From assembly GCA_016296945.1 (NCBI GenBank), contig JAEDHQ010000015.1, positions 1 to 35,845 on the forward strand: a stretch of 35,845 bases of DNA, read 5' to 3'. The position numbers were made by a program, and so were the translations under genes. Positions 25,278 to 32,346 of this stretch are shown here, piece after piece. A model generated the notes under the pieces. That model had not been told where the DNA came from, made no database searches, and was given only the letters and a program-made list of their open reading frames with translations. Each line of letters opens with the position of its first letter. Within the stretch, counting starts at the first letter, position 1. The DNA is from Bacilli bacterium. GTDB lineage: Bacteria > Bacillota_I > Bacilli_A > ML615J-28 > CAG-698.

Positions 25278-25540
25278 TATTCCACCTCTTTTAATATATC
25301 TAATATAGTGTCTAACTCATCAGGAGAATACCATTTACCCCTATAATTATCGTGATGATTATATTGTTTTTCCCCATTATTGTTTATAAAATATATTGCC
25401 TTATCAATTACTTCTTTGTATTTTTGAGTATCTTGTCTCCAATTGTTCATTTCATCATATAATTCATCAAATATATCTTTTGGAATTAAATAGTGATTTG
25501 ATCCTTGAATATAATATTGTATATAATCTTCTTTAGTCAT
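25277..25540 (-). CDS. Hypothetical protein, 87 residues
   Basis: Rich in Tyr, Asp and Asn: DYIQYYIQGSNHYLIPKDIF, then NGEKQYNHHDNYRGKWYSPD. GGAG with 6-base spacing favours the second of two adjacent ATGs (25540 instead of 25543). Overlaps the 58-residue gene upstream by 8 bases. Unknown family. Confidence 0.6.
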   Translation of the reverse strand: MTKEDYIQYYIQGSNHYLIPKDIFDELYDEMNNWRQDTQKYKEVIDKAIYFINNNGEKQYNHHDNYRGKWYSPDELDTILDILKEVE

Positions 25541-25709
25541 CATAAACTCCTTTCACTAACTTTATTAACTTAATACTAAACTCATATAGTTCTTGTTTTG
25601 TTATTATGTATTTTTCTTCTTGAATATTTTTATTTTCAAAATTTTCTTTTATCATCTGTAGCATTAATAATTCTAACGTATCATCTAATATTTCCTTATT
25701 TTTCTCCAT
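25533..25709 (-). CDS. Hypothetical protein, 58 residues
   Basis: Continuous frame starting MEKNKEILDDTLELLMLQMI and ending KLIKLVKGVYDD, helical and amphipathic. It fills an otherwise empty 150-base gap in a tightly packed operon and overlaps both neighbours by 8-14 bases. The start lacks a clear ribosome binding site, so coupling to the upstream gene is assumed. Confidence 0.58.
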   Translation of the reverse strand: MEKNKEILDDTLELLMLQMIKENFENKNIQEEKYIITKQELYEFSIKLIKLVKGVYDD

Positions 25710-26208
25710 TCCAAGTTGACTTTAACCTTTCTAACTCTTTATCACTTACGGTTGGTATTTCTAAATTATTACACTCTTGAATGATTCCATCTAACAATAT
25801 AGACATCTCTCTATTATCATAATGACTACTGCCTTTATAGACTCTGTACCAATCAGCTTCTTTTCCATTTAATATAGTTGTTGTTTCATATTCGTAATAC
25901 TTACAATATCCAAATGGTTTTTGCCCTTTTGCGAATGGTAGAAACATCATTTGACCGTATGACTTTAACATCTCTAAATACACTTCATTTTTATCTTTCC
26001 TTAGTACATTTCCTATTTGAGTACATAAAGCCCAGCAATAACTATTTGCATTTTTAGATCTTATTTTTTTCTCTTCATAGATCATGCTATTTAGATATTC
26101 TCTTGTTTCTTTTACTTCCTTAATCTCTTTTGGACTTTTTAGAGGTTTCATTTGCAATAATCTATTTAAATATTTGATAGCTTTTTCTAAAAATATTTTA
26201 TCATTCAT
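25696..26208 (-). CDS. Putative recombination protein (NinB / HNHc_6-like)
   Basis: 170 residues. The stretch NANSYCWALCTQIGNVLRKD, followed by EVYLEMLKSYG and later WYRVYKGSSHYDNREMSILLDGII and a C-terminal TVSDKELERL, is a pattern found in phage proteins annotated as NinB-like or HNHc_6-type, which act on ssDNA or recombination intermediates. It would fit with the RecT system upstream. I cannot point to catalytic residues, so the name is tentative. Overlaps the upstream gene by 8 bases. Confidence 0.5.
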   Translation of the reverse strand: MNDKIFLEKAIKYLNRLLQMKPLKSPKEIKEVKETREYLNSMIYEEKKIRSKNANSYCWALCTQIGNVLRKDKNEVYLEMLKSYGQMMFLPFAKGQKPFGYCKYYEYETTTILNGKEADWYRVYKGSSHYDNREMSILLDGIIQECNNLEIPTVSDKELERLKSTWNGEK

Positions 26209-26725
26209 TCGAAAACTCTCCTTTTATACATTTTGCTAATTCTTCTTGTCCGTACTCTTTTAAGTATTTTTTTACTTTCTCAAATTGCTTTTCATTACAC
26301 TGCATAGTTCCATTCGTAACACGATAAATTAGATTTCCAATTAAACTTCTAGGGTCATCATAAAAAAGTAATCTCATATCTGTTATATTTTTTTCTTCCA
26401 TATCATTTTTATAGTTCCAATAAGCTCTTTTATGATTTAATTCTCTTTCTTTTTCTAATTCATTTATATTTCTATTACATTTATAAGTTCTACAAATATT
26501 AGGTCTAACTTCATATATCTTACATAATTTATTATTTCTATCATAAAAACAACATTGCAAATTCATATCATTAGATTTTTGAAAAAATTCAGGTTCAATA
26601 TTATTTTGTTTTACATATTCCTTTATTCTTTTTTCTTCTTTTCTAGTTATCGGAAGACATGCAGCGCAACACTCACCACATCTAGTACAATTGCCACAAC
26701 TATCACAATAATTATTGCAGTTCAT
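26201..26725 (-). CDS. YkgJ-family cysteine cluster protein
   Basis: 174 residues. Cys-rich N-terminus CNNYCDSCGNCTRCGECCAA and later CCFYDRNNKLCKIYEVRPNI followed by CRTYKC give the eight-Cys pattern of the YkgJ (UPF0153, zinc or iron chelating) family. The biochemical role is poorly known; some members are linked to protein modification. Its presence in a phage accessory block is common. It lies 2 bases after the 46-residue gene. Confidence 0.8.
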   Translation of the reverse strand: MNCNNYCDSCGNCTRCGECCAACLPITRKEEKRIKEYVKQNNIEPEFFQKSNDMNLQCCFYDRNNKLCKIYEVRPNICRTYKCNRNINELEKERELNHKRAYWNYKNDMEEKNITDMRLLFYDDPRSLIGNLIYRVTNGTMQCNEKQFEKVKKYLKEYGQEELAKCIKGEFSNE

Positions 26726-26727
26726 TA

Positions 26728-26868
26728 TTAATCTCCTAACACCATTTCTTCGTGCAGTATATCAGCCATATATAAGTCATAGGCATCATATTCTTCTTCA
26801 TCTTCACAATCTATTATTTCGTGTGGTTCTGGATATGTTCCTCCATAATATTCACTAGTATCTATCAT
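26728..26868 (-). CDS. Small acidic protein, 46 residues
   Basis: Frame MIDTSEYYGGTYPEPHEIID, then CEDEEEYDAYDLYMADILHE, ending VLGD. Very acidic (about 16 Asp/Glu, no Lys or Arg), a composition seen in DNA mimics and other small inhibitors, though many acidic phage peptides have no known role. The ATG overlaps the upstream TGA (ATGA), and the gene fills the gap exactly before the YkgJ gene, so it is probably translated by coupling. Confidence 0.68.
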   Translation of the reverse strand: MIDTSEYYGGTYPEPHEIIDCEDEEEYDAYDLYMADILHEEMVLGD

Positions 26869-27188
26869 TTTAATAACTCATCTACTTTCTTTGTTTTAAA
26901 TAAATTTACAATTTCTTTATGTCTTTTTCTAGCTTCCTTTTCAGTTGAATATCTTTCTTGAAAATATTCAAATATATTATTTTCTTCATCATTACTATTA
27001 ATTTTGAATATCATTGTCTCATAATATAATTCAATACCATCTATAAAACTATGGTTCATTCCTAAATCAACTGTAGAAATTTTATATTTTTTTCCACGAT
27101 ATTTAACTATTGATATCAAGTGAAATCTATTATCAAGATTAAATCCTTCCCTAAAACCAAATTTACTATAATCTATTTTTGTTGTCAT
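26865..27188 (-). CDS. Hypothetical protein, 107 residues
   Basis: Beta-rich N-terminal part (HLISIVKYRGKKYKISTVDL; GIELYYETMIFKI) and a helical C-terminus ending EARKRHKEIVNLFKTKKVDE. Recurs by appearance in gut Bacillota phages with no assigned function. One-base overlap upstream, ATGA overlap downstream. Confidence 0.62.
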   Translation of the reverse strand: MTTKIDYSKFGFREGFNLDNRFHLISIVKYRGKKYKISTVDLGMNHSFIDGIELYYETMIFKINSNDEENNIFEYFQERYSTEKEARKRHKEIVNLFKTKKVDELLK

Positions 27189-27370
27189 TATTCATTCTCC
27201 CATTCTGTTCCAGCACAATACCAGTAATTATCATTAGGACAATGTTCTTCCATAACTAATACGGGTTCGGAATCAACATCGCAAATATAATCACCTTCAC
27301 CAATATAAATACAATGTTCACAATTCATACAAATCTTAATATCATCTTTATTCTTTTTATTTTTCAACAC
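27188..27370 (-). CDS. Cys-rich zinc-ribbon-like protein, 60 residues
   Basis: CMNCEHCIYIGEGDYICDVD followed by EEHCPNDNYWYCAGTEW gives six Cys in a pattern typical of small phage zinc-binding proteins. The frame is open to an ATG at 27391, but AAGGAGG lies inside that part, 6 bases before an in-frame GTG at 27370 (a TTG follows at 27367), so GTG is the likely start. Overlaps the MBL gene by 14 bases. Confidence 0.62.
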   Translation of the reverse strand: MLKNKKNKDDIKICMNCEHCIYIGEGDYICDVDSEPVLVMEEHCPNDNYWYCAGTEWENE

Positions 27371-28010
27371 TTTTAACCTCCTTATGTTCATGAATAAATA
27401 TATATTTTGAATTATTTCCCATATTTTCCATTAACCATTCAGTGGCTTGTACTTTACTTAAATGTGTTTCTTTTACTCTATCTTCGTAATAGTATTCTCC
27501 TTTTAAGAGCTTGTCCATCTTTCGTTGCTCTAGTTCTTCTTCACTCTCATAATTACCTTCAATAAAATAAAAGTCATAGTTTTTTGCTATGATGTGGTCT
27601 ATCTTGTTAGTATCAGTTGCATATATCAATTTATTTCTATTTATTTTTAGTTTGTAGCCACAATTTGGTACATCGTGGTATAGTTTTATAGGTATGACCT
27701 TAAAGTCTCTATAATCGTAAATTTTGCCTATTTTAAGAACATCTATATTTTTCTTTTCTACACCACAATTAACCAAATCTTTTACTAACCAATCACAACA
27801 AGCAAATCTTAATGTAGGTCTTTCTTTAGCTAATCTTTTTATTGTAGCTTTATTAAAATGATCCCTATGGATATGAGTTAGAAGAACTATTTTAAGTTTC
27901 TTGTAATCATCCTTTAATTTTTTGAATGTTATACCACAATCTATTAAAATAGTATCTTCTATAATTAATCCATTACCATCACTACCACTGGCTAATATCT
28001 TATAGTTCAT
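27357..28010 (-). CDS. MBL-fold metallo-hydrolase
   Basis: 217 residues. LLTHIHRDHF holds the HxHxDH metal site (H46, H48, D50, H51); further likely ligands are His113 region (IKLYHDVPNCGY), YATDTNKID and C-terminal FIHEHKE. It resembles YycJ/WalJ-type and phage-encoded metallo-beta-lactamase-fold nucleases or phosphodiesterases. Genes of this type commonly sit next to RecT/DUF1351 in Bacillota phages, which suggests a role in DNA processing during recombination. The start overlaps the recT stop by 11 bases. Confidence 0.82.
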   Translation of the reverse strand: MNYKILASGSDGNGLIIEDTILIDCGITFKKLKDDYKKLKIVLLTHIHRDHFNKATIKRLAKERPTLRFACCDWLVKDLVNCGVEKKNIDVLKIGKIYDYRDFKVIPIKLYHDVPNCGYKLKINRNKLIYATDTNKIDHIIAKNYDFYFIEGNYESEEELEQRKMDKLLKGEYYYEDRVKETHLSKVQATEWLMENMGNNSKYIFIHEHKEVKSVEK

Positions 28011-28848
28011 CTAAACTAACCTTTTTTGGTTGATTATCTACTTTTTGGTCTTCTTGTGTTTCTTCTACTTCATCAGTTTGAATATCTGCTACTGCTTCTA
28101 TATTAACTTCTTTATTATCTACATAGTCATAGCTTCCATCAGTATTAACTACAGCCATATCTTTTGTTAAGGCTTCCTGCATATCTATACTCATAATTCC
28201 CCATTTAGATATTAGTTGTCTTAGCATGGTTTTATAAGCCATTCCATCAAAATCTTTTTCCCAAAATGTATATCCTTTTTTTGCTCTATACCCTGCTGAA
28301 TATGTGATTGCATGATTTTCCATTTTCTTTTTTGACCAATACATGGACTTTTTAAATCCATTGACATATTCAAACATTGCATAATAACCAATTGTTTTAG
28401 TTTTTTCTCTTACTTCTTCATCTTCTATTAGCTTTACTTCAATTTCCTCATTTAATGGGTCATATTTAATTAACTCACCCTCTTTTATTGATAATACATT
28501 TAGTTTTTTATATTGACCACTTCTAATTGCAAGTTGTATATATCCTTTATATCCTAGTTGAAACTGTGCTACTTTTCCTTTTTGTTTATCATTAAATGGT
28601 ACTAAATAATACTGTCCTAATTGTGGACTTGGACTTAAATTAAGTGCCTCTCCTAGTAATGCTCCTGATAAGATACTTCCAGCATCACATAGTTGTAATT
28701 GTGGATTAGTTGCTACTGCACTACTAATGCTAGCAATAAATTTGCTTGCCCTTTTAGGGTCTCCTAATGTATTATTAATTAGTTTTTTGTATGCATCCGT
28801 TTGAATTGCTATACTAAATTTTGGTTTAGTCTGTAATTGATTATTCAT
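28000..28848 (-). CDS. recT: RecT-family single-strand annealing protein
   Basis: 282 residues. Contains RecT signatures: SIQTDAYKKLINNTLGDPKR-like N-terminus, LQLCDAGSILSGALLGEALN, PQLGQYYLVPFNDK, QFQLGYKGYIQLAIRSGQYK and a KTMLRQLISKWGI motif near 225. It binds ssDNA and anneals strands in phage recombination. The acidic disordered C-terminus (about 250-275) probably binds SSB or partners. No separate RecE/YqaJ exonuclease gene is visible; the MBL protein may fill that role. GGAGGG precedes the ATG; start overlaps the DUF1351 stop. Confidence 0.9.
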   Translation of the reverse strand: MNNQLQTKPKFSIAIQTDAYKKLINNTLGDPKRASKFIASISSAVATNPQLQLCDAGSILSGALLGEALNLSPSPQLGQYYLVPFNDKQKGKVAQFQLGYKGYIQLAIRSGQYKKLNVLSIKEGELIKYDPLNEEIEVKLIEDEEVREKTKTIGYYAMFEYVNGFKKSMYWSKKKMENHAITYSAGYRAKKGYTFWEKDFDGMAYKTMLRQLISKWGIMSIDMQEALTKDMAVVNTDGSYDYVDNKEVNIEAVADIQTDEVEETQEDQKVDNQPKKVSLDEL

Positions 28849-29725
28849 TTATAAAACCCTCCTTAATCAAATATCCTTTCAACTCTTTCAATTTTGTTAA
28901 AGTTCCTTTAACAGTAAATGTCATTTCATAAATTTCTTCATTTACTTGTTCTGTTTCTCCAAAGTCATCTATAGACATTTGTCCATCTATTATTTCTTCT
29001 GTTGGTGCTTGTAATACTTCATCTACTTTTTCAATTGCTTGTTGTTCTAATTCAACTGTTTCTTTAGCACTTTCTTCTATTCTTTTCATTGCGTCTAATG
29101 CAGTGTGTCTATCATTTACTTCTTTGATAGATTCTGATAAATTTTTGGTTTTCAAATATTCTACTAAAATTTCATTTGAATATTGCATCGTAGAAATTGA
29201 ATCTAAGTCTTTTTCAACTTGATCTACTTTTTGTTTTATTTCATCTTTTACCTTTTTAACTAATTCTCCGCTTTTAGTTAAACAACTTAAGTCAACTTTC
29301 ATATTAAGTTCATGAAATTCTAAATAATTATCTTGAATAATACTCTTTGATTTTTTATATTCTTCAAAGAATTCTTTTATTTTAACTTCTGTATTGTGTT
29401 TTATTTCACTCTCAACTTCGTTGGTTTTATTTTTTAAAATTTCATCTGCTTCCTGATATTTATTTTTGATTTCCTCTTCATATATTTTGTTAAATTCATC
29501 ATAAGGTTGCATAATTTTATTTTTAATTTCTTTTCTTTGGCTCTCATATTCCTTAAATTCTTTTCCTAATGTTGTTCTTAAATCTTTAATTTCTTTTTTT
29601 GTTTCCTCGTTGCAAATTAGATTATCCAAATTTAGATTTTCTAATCTTGTACTTAAGTTTTCTCCTATCTCTTTTATTTTTTCAGTTATTATTGGTAACT
29701 GTTTTATAGTTGCTATTTCATTCAT
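28841..29725 (-). CDS. DUF1351 family protein
   Basis: 294 residues, long coiled coils (residues 30-215). The segment TTLGKEFKEYESQRKEIKNK, then PYDEFNKIYEEEIK matches DUF1351, a family encoded beside RecT in many Bacillota phages and thought to assist recombination or replication. A conserved-looking C-terminal end has EMTFTVKGTLTKLKELKGYL. The ATG overlaps the stop of the 31-residue gene (TAATG); AGGAGG lies 9 bases upstream. Confidence 0.82.
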   Translation of the reverse strand: MNEIATIKQLPIITEKIKEIGENLSTRLENLNLDNLICNEETKKEIKDLRTTLGKEFKEYESQRKEIKNKIMQPYDEFNKIYEEEIKNKYQEADEILKNKTNEVESEIKHNTEVKIKEFFEEYKKSKSIIQDNYLEFHELNMKVDLSCLTKSGELVKKVKDEIKQKVDQVEKDLDSISTMQYSNEILVEYLKTKNLSESIKEVNDRHTALDAMKRIEESAKETVELEQQAIEKVDEVLQAPTEEIIDGQMSIDDFGETEQVNEEIYEMTFTVKGTLTKLKELKGYLIKEGFINE

Positions 29726-29820
29726 TATTTAATCCTCCTATATTTTTTTAAATTTGGCATTAAGATTCTAAAATACATTTTTTCAAAAAAATTTAATTTT
29801 TTAGCATAAATATTTCTCAT
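29725..29820 (-). CDS. Small basic protein, 31 residues
   Basis: Frame MRNIYAKKLNFFEKMYFRIL then PNLKKYRRIK. Strongly basic, amphipathic. AGGAGAG lies 3 bases before the ATG and its stop overlaps the DUF1351 start (TAATG), which argues that it is translated. It may mainly serve coupling. Function unknown. Confidence 0.6.
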   Translation of the reverse strand: MRNIYAKKLNFFEKMYFRILMPNLKKYRRIK

Positions 29821-29827
29821 TTCTCTC

Positions 29828-30376
29828 CTATTTTGATATCATAAGTTTTATTATTTCGTTTATATCTTCATCTGTGTACTCTGGATATTTTATATGAATA
29901 ATTACTCTTTTTTGAAATTCTGGAATTGGAGCTTCTATCATTTTGTCTAAATACTTCTGATATGTTTTTTCGAATTTTTCCTTGCTCATTTCCATTAATT
30001 CTTGATAATCAATGTCAATGTCATAATACTTTTTCATGTCCCTAATTATTGAATGAGCTTCAATACATCTTTGCAGATGGTTATCTAATTCAGTATCTGG
30101 TATTGCTTGTCCACATTTTGGACAAAGAACTGTATAGTGTTTTATTTTTCCTTTTTCTTCAGTTGGAATTAAATACTTTGTTAAAAAATATACTTTTGGT
30201 ATTTGATTACCATAAAGCTCACTGTTTAAATGCTCATCTAATTTTTTATTTACATCTTCAGCATCATAATCTTTTAACTTCCCATACCATTCACTAAATT
30301 TAAATTCATCAATAATAAATTCTTGATAATGACTTTTTATTCTTTCCATAAATTTTTTTGTTTCTTTTTTATCCAT
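29828..30376 (-). CDS. Replicative helicase loader / inhibitor (G39P-like) with zinc motif
   Basis: 182 residues. N-terminal helical domain (ETKKFMERIKSHYQEFIIDE, FSEWYGKLKDYDAEDVNKKL) fits the loader/inhibitor domain of SPP1 G39P-type proteins that act on a DnaB-like helicase. A zinc-finger motif follows (CPKCGQAI, then HLQRC near 95-111). The gene sits just downstream of the DnaD-like initiator, so together they probably recruit the host helicase to the phage origin. No phage helicase gene is present, so host DnaC/DnaB must be used. Confidence 0.62.
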   Translation of the reverse strand: MDKKETKKFMERIKSHYQEFIIDEFKFSEWYGKLKDYDAEDVNKKLDEHLNSELYGNQIPKVYFLTKYLIPTEEKGKIKHYTVLCPKCGQAIPDTELDNHLQRCIEAHSIIRDMKKYYDIDIDYQELMEMSKEKFEKTYQKYLDKMIEAPIPEFQKRVIIHIKYPEYTDEDINEIIKLMISK

Positions 30377-30384
30377 CTTTTCTC

Positions 30385-31137
30385 CTAATCATCTGGTATG
30401 TTATCTAAAACTTCCTTAAATCTTTCCATTCCACTTTTTATTCTTTTAGGATATTTTTCTTGTACTTTTGTCTTTTTAGACTCGATATACTTTCTTTCCC
30501 TTTCTTGGGCTTGTTGAACTGTCTTTATGTTCTCTCTTTCGTAGGCACTTAATATTCTTGAAATATACTTAGTTCCACATTTATTACTCAGTACTGCTTG
30601 TTTAATAGCATATCTAGTCAATTCTGTATCATTCCAATTATTTATTTCTTCATATTCAACAGGACTTAATGTTCTTCCAAAATTTTGTTCAACAAAATCA
30701 TAGATGTTGATGATGATATTATTATTGTTTTTATGTTTTATTGTTTTATTGTTTTCTATTGTTGTCAGTTGCTTGTTAGTTGCTTGTGAGTTGCTTGTTA
30801 GTTGCTTGTTAAGGTATTTGTTAAGGTCTTGGTAATTATCATAGTTATTTATTGTAATTACACGAAATTTTGAATAACTTTTGCTTGTTATTTCGTTTGT
30901 TGAAATTAAGTGTTTTAACGATGTTCTTACGTTACTTACTGATAAACACGTTTCTTCACTTAATTTGCTTAAACTTGTGATAAAACTACCTCTTGGAATT
31001 TTTATTTTTTGAAATTCTCCTTCTTTCCAATTTGCTTTAAACAAGCAATGAAGAAACAATGTTTTTGTATTAATATCTTGATACCAGCCCCAATTAATCA
31101 TTTTTCTATCTAATATTATGAATCCGTTATCATTCAT
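30385..31137 (-). CDS. DnaD-like replication initiation protein
   Basis: 250 residues. N-terminal winged-helix (residues 1-100; GFIILDRKMINWGWYQDINT, IPRGSFITSLSKLSEETCLS) as in phage replisome organisers. A low-complexity linker (105-140) is encoded by the iterons, and a C-terminal DnaD-type domain follows (YDFVEQNFGRTLSPVEYEEI, YISRILSAYERENI). It should bind the origin inside its own gene and load host helicase. CAGGAGGGCTC precedes the ATG. Confidence 0.8.
   Translation of the reverse strand: MNDNGFIILDRKMINWGWYQDINTKTLFLHCLFKANWKEGEFQKIKIPRGSFITSLSKLSEETCLSVSNVRTSLKHLISTNEITSKSYSKFRVITINNYDNYQDLNKYLNKQLTSNSQATNKQLTTIENNKTIKHKNNNNIIINIYDFVEQNFGRTLSPVEYEEINNWNDTELTRYAIKQAVLSNKCGTKYISRILSAYERENIKTVQQAQERERKYIESKKTKVQEKYPKRIKSGMERFKEVLDNIPDD
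30767..30810. repeat. Origin-like iterons within the DnaD-like gene
   Basis: Four tandem 11-bp copies of AGTTGCTTGTT (the second ends in G) with no spacer: 30767, 30778, 30789, 30800. Two looser copies (AAGGTATTTGTT, AAGGTCTTGG) follow. About 60 bp to the lower side is a run of A+T with TATTGTTTTATTG repeats that could unwind. Iterons in the middle of the initiator gene are typical of Bacillota phage origins, so this is the candidate replication origin. Confidence 0.65.
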
Positions 31138-31169
31138 GAGCCCTCCTGCATCTACTCAACCAAAACTTC

Positions 31170-31322
31170 CTATAAATTTTCCCATTTTATCTCTTTTAAA
31201 ATTACTTCTAATACTTTTGCTTTTGCTATTATTACATCTGCTAGCAAATCATCTCTCATTAAATCATTTTCTATCTTTTTTAATAGTTCTTTCAAATTAT
31301 TATTATTTGTTGTTCTTGCCAT
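31170..31322 (-). CDS. Small helical protein, 50 residues
   Basis: Frame MARTTNNNNLKELLKKIEND, then DLLADVIIAKAKVLEVIL and ending KWENL. AGGGAGAG lies 4 bases before the ATG. Entirely helical and charged. It lies between the early regulator genes and the DnaD-like gene. Unknown function. Confidence 0.68.
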   Translation of the reverse strand: MARTTNNNNLKELLKKIENDLMRDDLLADVIIAKAKVLEVILKEIKWENL

Positions 31323-31342
31323 TTTTCTCTCCCTATTGACTA

Positions 31343-31374
31343 TTACTACTAGATATGCTATAATCTAGTAGTAA
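31343..31374. promoter_or_regulatory. 12-bp-arm inverted repeat in the leader of the 50-residue gene
   Basis: TTACTACTAGAT and ATCTAGTAGTAA are perfect complements around an 8-base spacer (ATGCTATA). No T-tract follows on either strand, so it is not a terminator. It may be a protein operator or an mRNA hairpin about 20 bases before the 50-residue gene. Confidence 0.6.
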
Positions 31375-31412
31375 ATTTTATTTACAAATGTGTTTGATTT
31401 ATGGGATTATTC

Positions 31413-31538
31413 CTATAAATCTTTTTTTGTATATTTGAAGGCTAAAAACTCATTAATTCTTTCTATCGTTTTTTTAGCTTCTTCTTTTGTTTTTGGATTA
31501 GTCACTATTACTTTTAATTCTTGTATTTCTTTTTTCAT
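31413..31538 (-). CDS. Small protein, 41 residues, early operon
   Basis: KKEIQELKVIVTNPKTKEEA followed by KKTIERINEFLAFKYTKKD. The frame is open from 31613, but that ATG has no ribosome binding site; AGGAGTG with 5-base spacing fixes the start at 31538. Helical, basic. Second gene behind the rightward early promoter. Unknown function. Confidence 0.6.
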   Translation of the reverse strand: MKKEIQELKVIVTNPKTKEEAKKTIERINEFLAFKYTKKDL

Positions 31539-31572
31539 AGTTTCACTCCTATCTGTCGTGGTATTTTTCTTC

Positions 31573-31824
31573 TTACTCCTCTTTTTCTTTTTTAATATTT
31601 GGCATTTTGCCATAAATTAATTCAAAAAAATAAGGTGTTTCTATTTCATATATATTTAATATTTTTAGAAATTGTCCTATTTCTAGCATTGATGGGTCAT
31701 TTTCATACTTTCTAAACGTTTCCCTATGAATGCCTAATTTTTCTGCAATTTCTTCTTGTGTATATCCTTTTTCCGCTCTTATTCCTTTGAGTTTTCCAGA
31801 CATTACTTCTAAAATTTTTTCCAT
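31573..31824 (-). CDS. Cro-like helix-turn-helix regulator
   Basis: 83 residues with an HTH_3 domain at about 10-65: KLKGIRAEKGYTQEEIAEKL, GIHRETFRKYEND. It is the first gene of the early operon and divergent from the repressor gene, so it probably represses the repressor promoter and favours lytic growth. GAAGGAGG lies before the ATG. Its 3' end contains a third copy of the operator, in the codons for GKMPN. Confidence 0.8.
   Translation of the reverse strand: MEKILEVMSGKLKGIRAEKGYTQEEIAEKLGIHRETFRKYENDPSMLEIGQFLKILNIYEIETPYFFELIYGKMPNIKKEKEE
31600..31612. promoter_or_regulatory. Operator copy 3 (TGGCATTTTGCCA), inside the Cro-like gene
   Basis: Identical to the two operators at 31855 and 31883, but lies about 245 bases downstream within coding sequence. 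Arms TGGCA/TGCCA are a perfect dyad around TTT. A distant third site would suit DNA looping by the repressor. Confidence 0.7.
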
Positions 31825-31845
31825 CTTTTCCTCCTTCTCAACTAA

Positions 31846-31874
31846 ATTATACTATGGCATTTTGCCATTGTCAA
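31846..31874 (-). promoter_or_regulatory. Early (Cro-side) promoter
   Basis: On the minus strand TTGACA (31874-31869), 17-base spacer, TATAAT (31851-31846): a full consensus sigma-A promoter. Operator 1 lies wholly in its spacer, so repressor binding would block it. It should drive the early operon. Confidence 0.88.
31855..31867. promoter_or_regulatory. Operator copy 1 (TGGCATTTTGCCA)
   Basis: Perfect dyad TGGCA-TTT-TGCCA in the spacer of the early promoter. Centre-to-centre distance to operator 2 is 28 bp. Likely bound by the repressor encoded at 31955 and possibly by the Cro-like protein. Confidence 0.85.
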
Positions 31875-31882
31875 TTATTTTT

Positions 31883-31895
31883 TGGCATTTTGCCA
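31883..31895. promoter_or_regulatory. Operator copy 2 (TGGCATTTTGCCA)
   Basis: Identical 13-bp dyad, between the two divergent promoters and 8 bases upstream of the repressor promoter -35 box. This position would let a bound repressor either repress the early promoter co-operatively or activate its own. Confidence 0.85.
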
Positions 31896-31903
31896 AAAAA
31901 ATG

Positions 31904-31932
31904 TTGTAAAATGTTACTTTTTAGTATATAAT
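31904..31932 (+). promoter_or_regulatory. Repressor (lysogeny) promoter
   Basis: TTGTAA, 17-base spacer, TATAAT. The start point would be near 31939, giving a 16-base leader with GGAAGGAGG before the ATG at 31955. Divergent from the early promoter. Confidence 0.8.
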
Positions 31933-31954
31933 GTTGTTATGGAAGGAGGAATTT

Positions 31955-32344
31955 ATGATAGATAATAAAAATTTTACAAACAATAATGTTAAATATTTGC
32001 GGGAAAAAAATAACATTCCACAATCAAAAATGTCAAAAGATTTGAACATAGATCAATCTACTCTGGCAAAATGGGAGAATGGCTCTAGGCAAATTACTCT
32101 AGACTGGGCTATAAAAATTGCAAATTATTTTGATATCAGTGTTGGTGATTTCATCTCTAATGATTATATTCATAATACCTGTGGAAAATTTCCTTCTTCA
32201 GATGAAGAATATAAACAAATATTATTAAGAAAAGGGGCAATTAATGAAAATGATGATATAACTGAAGAAGATGCAAAAAAGTTAATTGACTTTGCGATTG
32301 CAAATCGAGATTATTTAATTAAAAAAGAGGATAAAAAGGGGTAA
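31955..32344 (+). CDS. CI-like repressor (HTH_3)
   Basis: 129 residues. HTH_3 domain at about 12-66 (VKYLREKNNIPQSKMSKDLN, IDQSTLAKWENGSRQI). The C-terminal part (70-129) is acidic and helical and lacks the Ser/Lys S24 peptidase of LexA-like repressors, so RecA-stimulated self-cleavage is unlikely and induction must use another route. GGAAGGAGG fixes the ATG at 31955 although the frame opens at 31931. It faces the Cro-like gene across the operators, so it maintains lysogeny. Confidence 0.82.
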   Translation: MIDNKNFTNNNVKYLREKNNIPQSKMSKDLNIDQSTLAKWENGSRQITLDWAIKIANYFDISVGDFISNDYIHNTCGKFPSSDEEYKQILLRKGAINENDDITEEDAKKLIDFAIANRDYLIKKEDKKG

Positions 32345-32346
32345 AT

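Noticed and set aside
31118..31339. Plus-strand frame of 73 codons rich in Leu
   Set aside because: It is the antisense of the 50-residue minus-strand gene at 31170-31322, which has a proper ribosome binding site.
31539..31613. Upstream ATG extending the 41-residue gene into the operator
   Set aside because: No ribosome binding site; AGGAGTG places the start at 31538.
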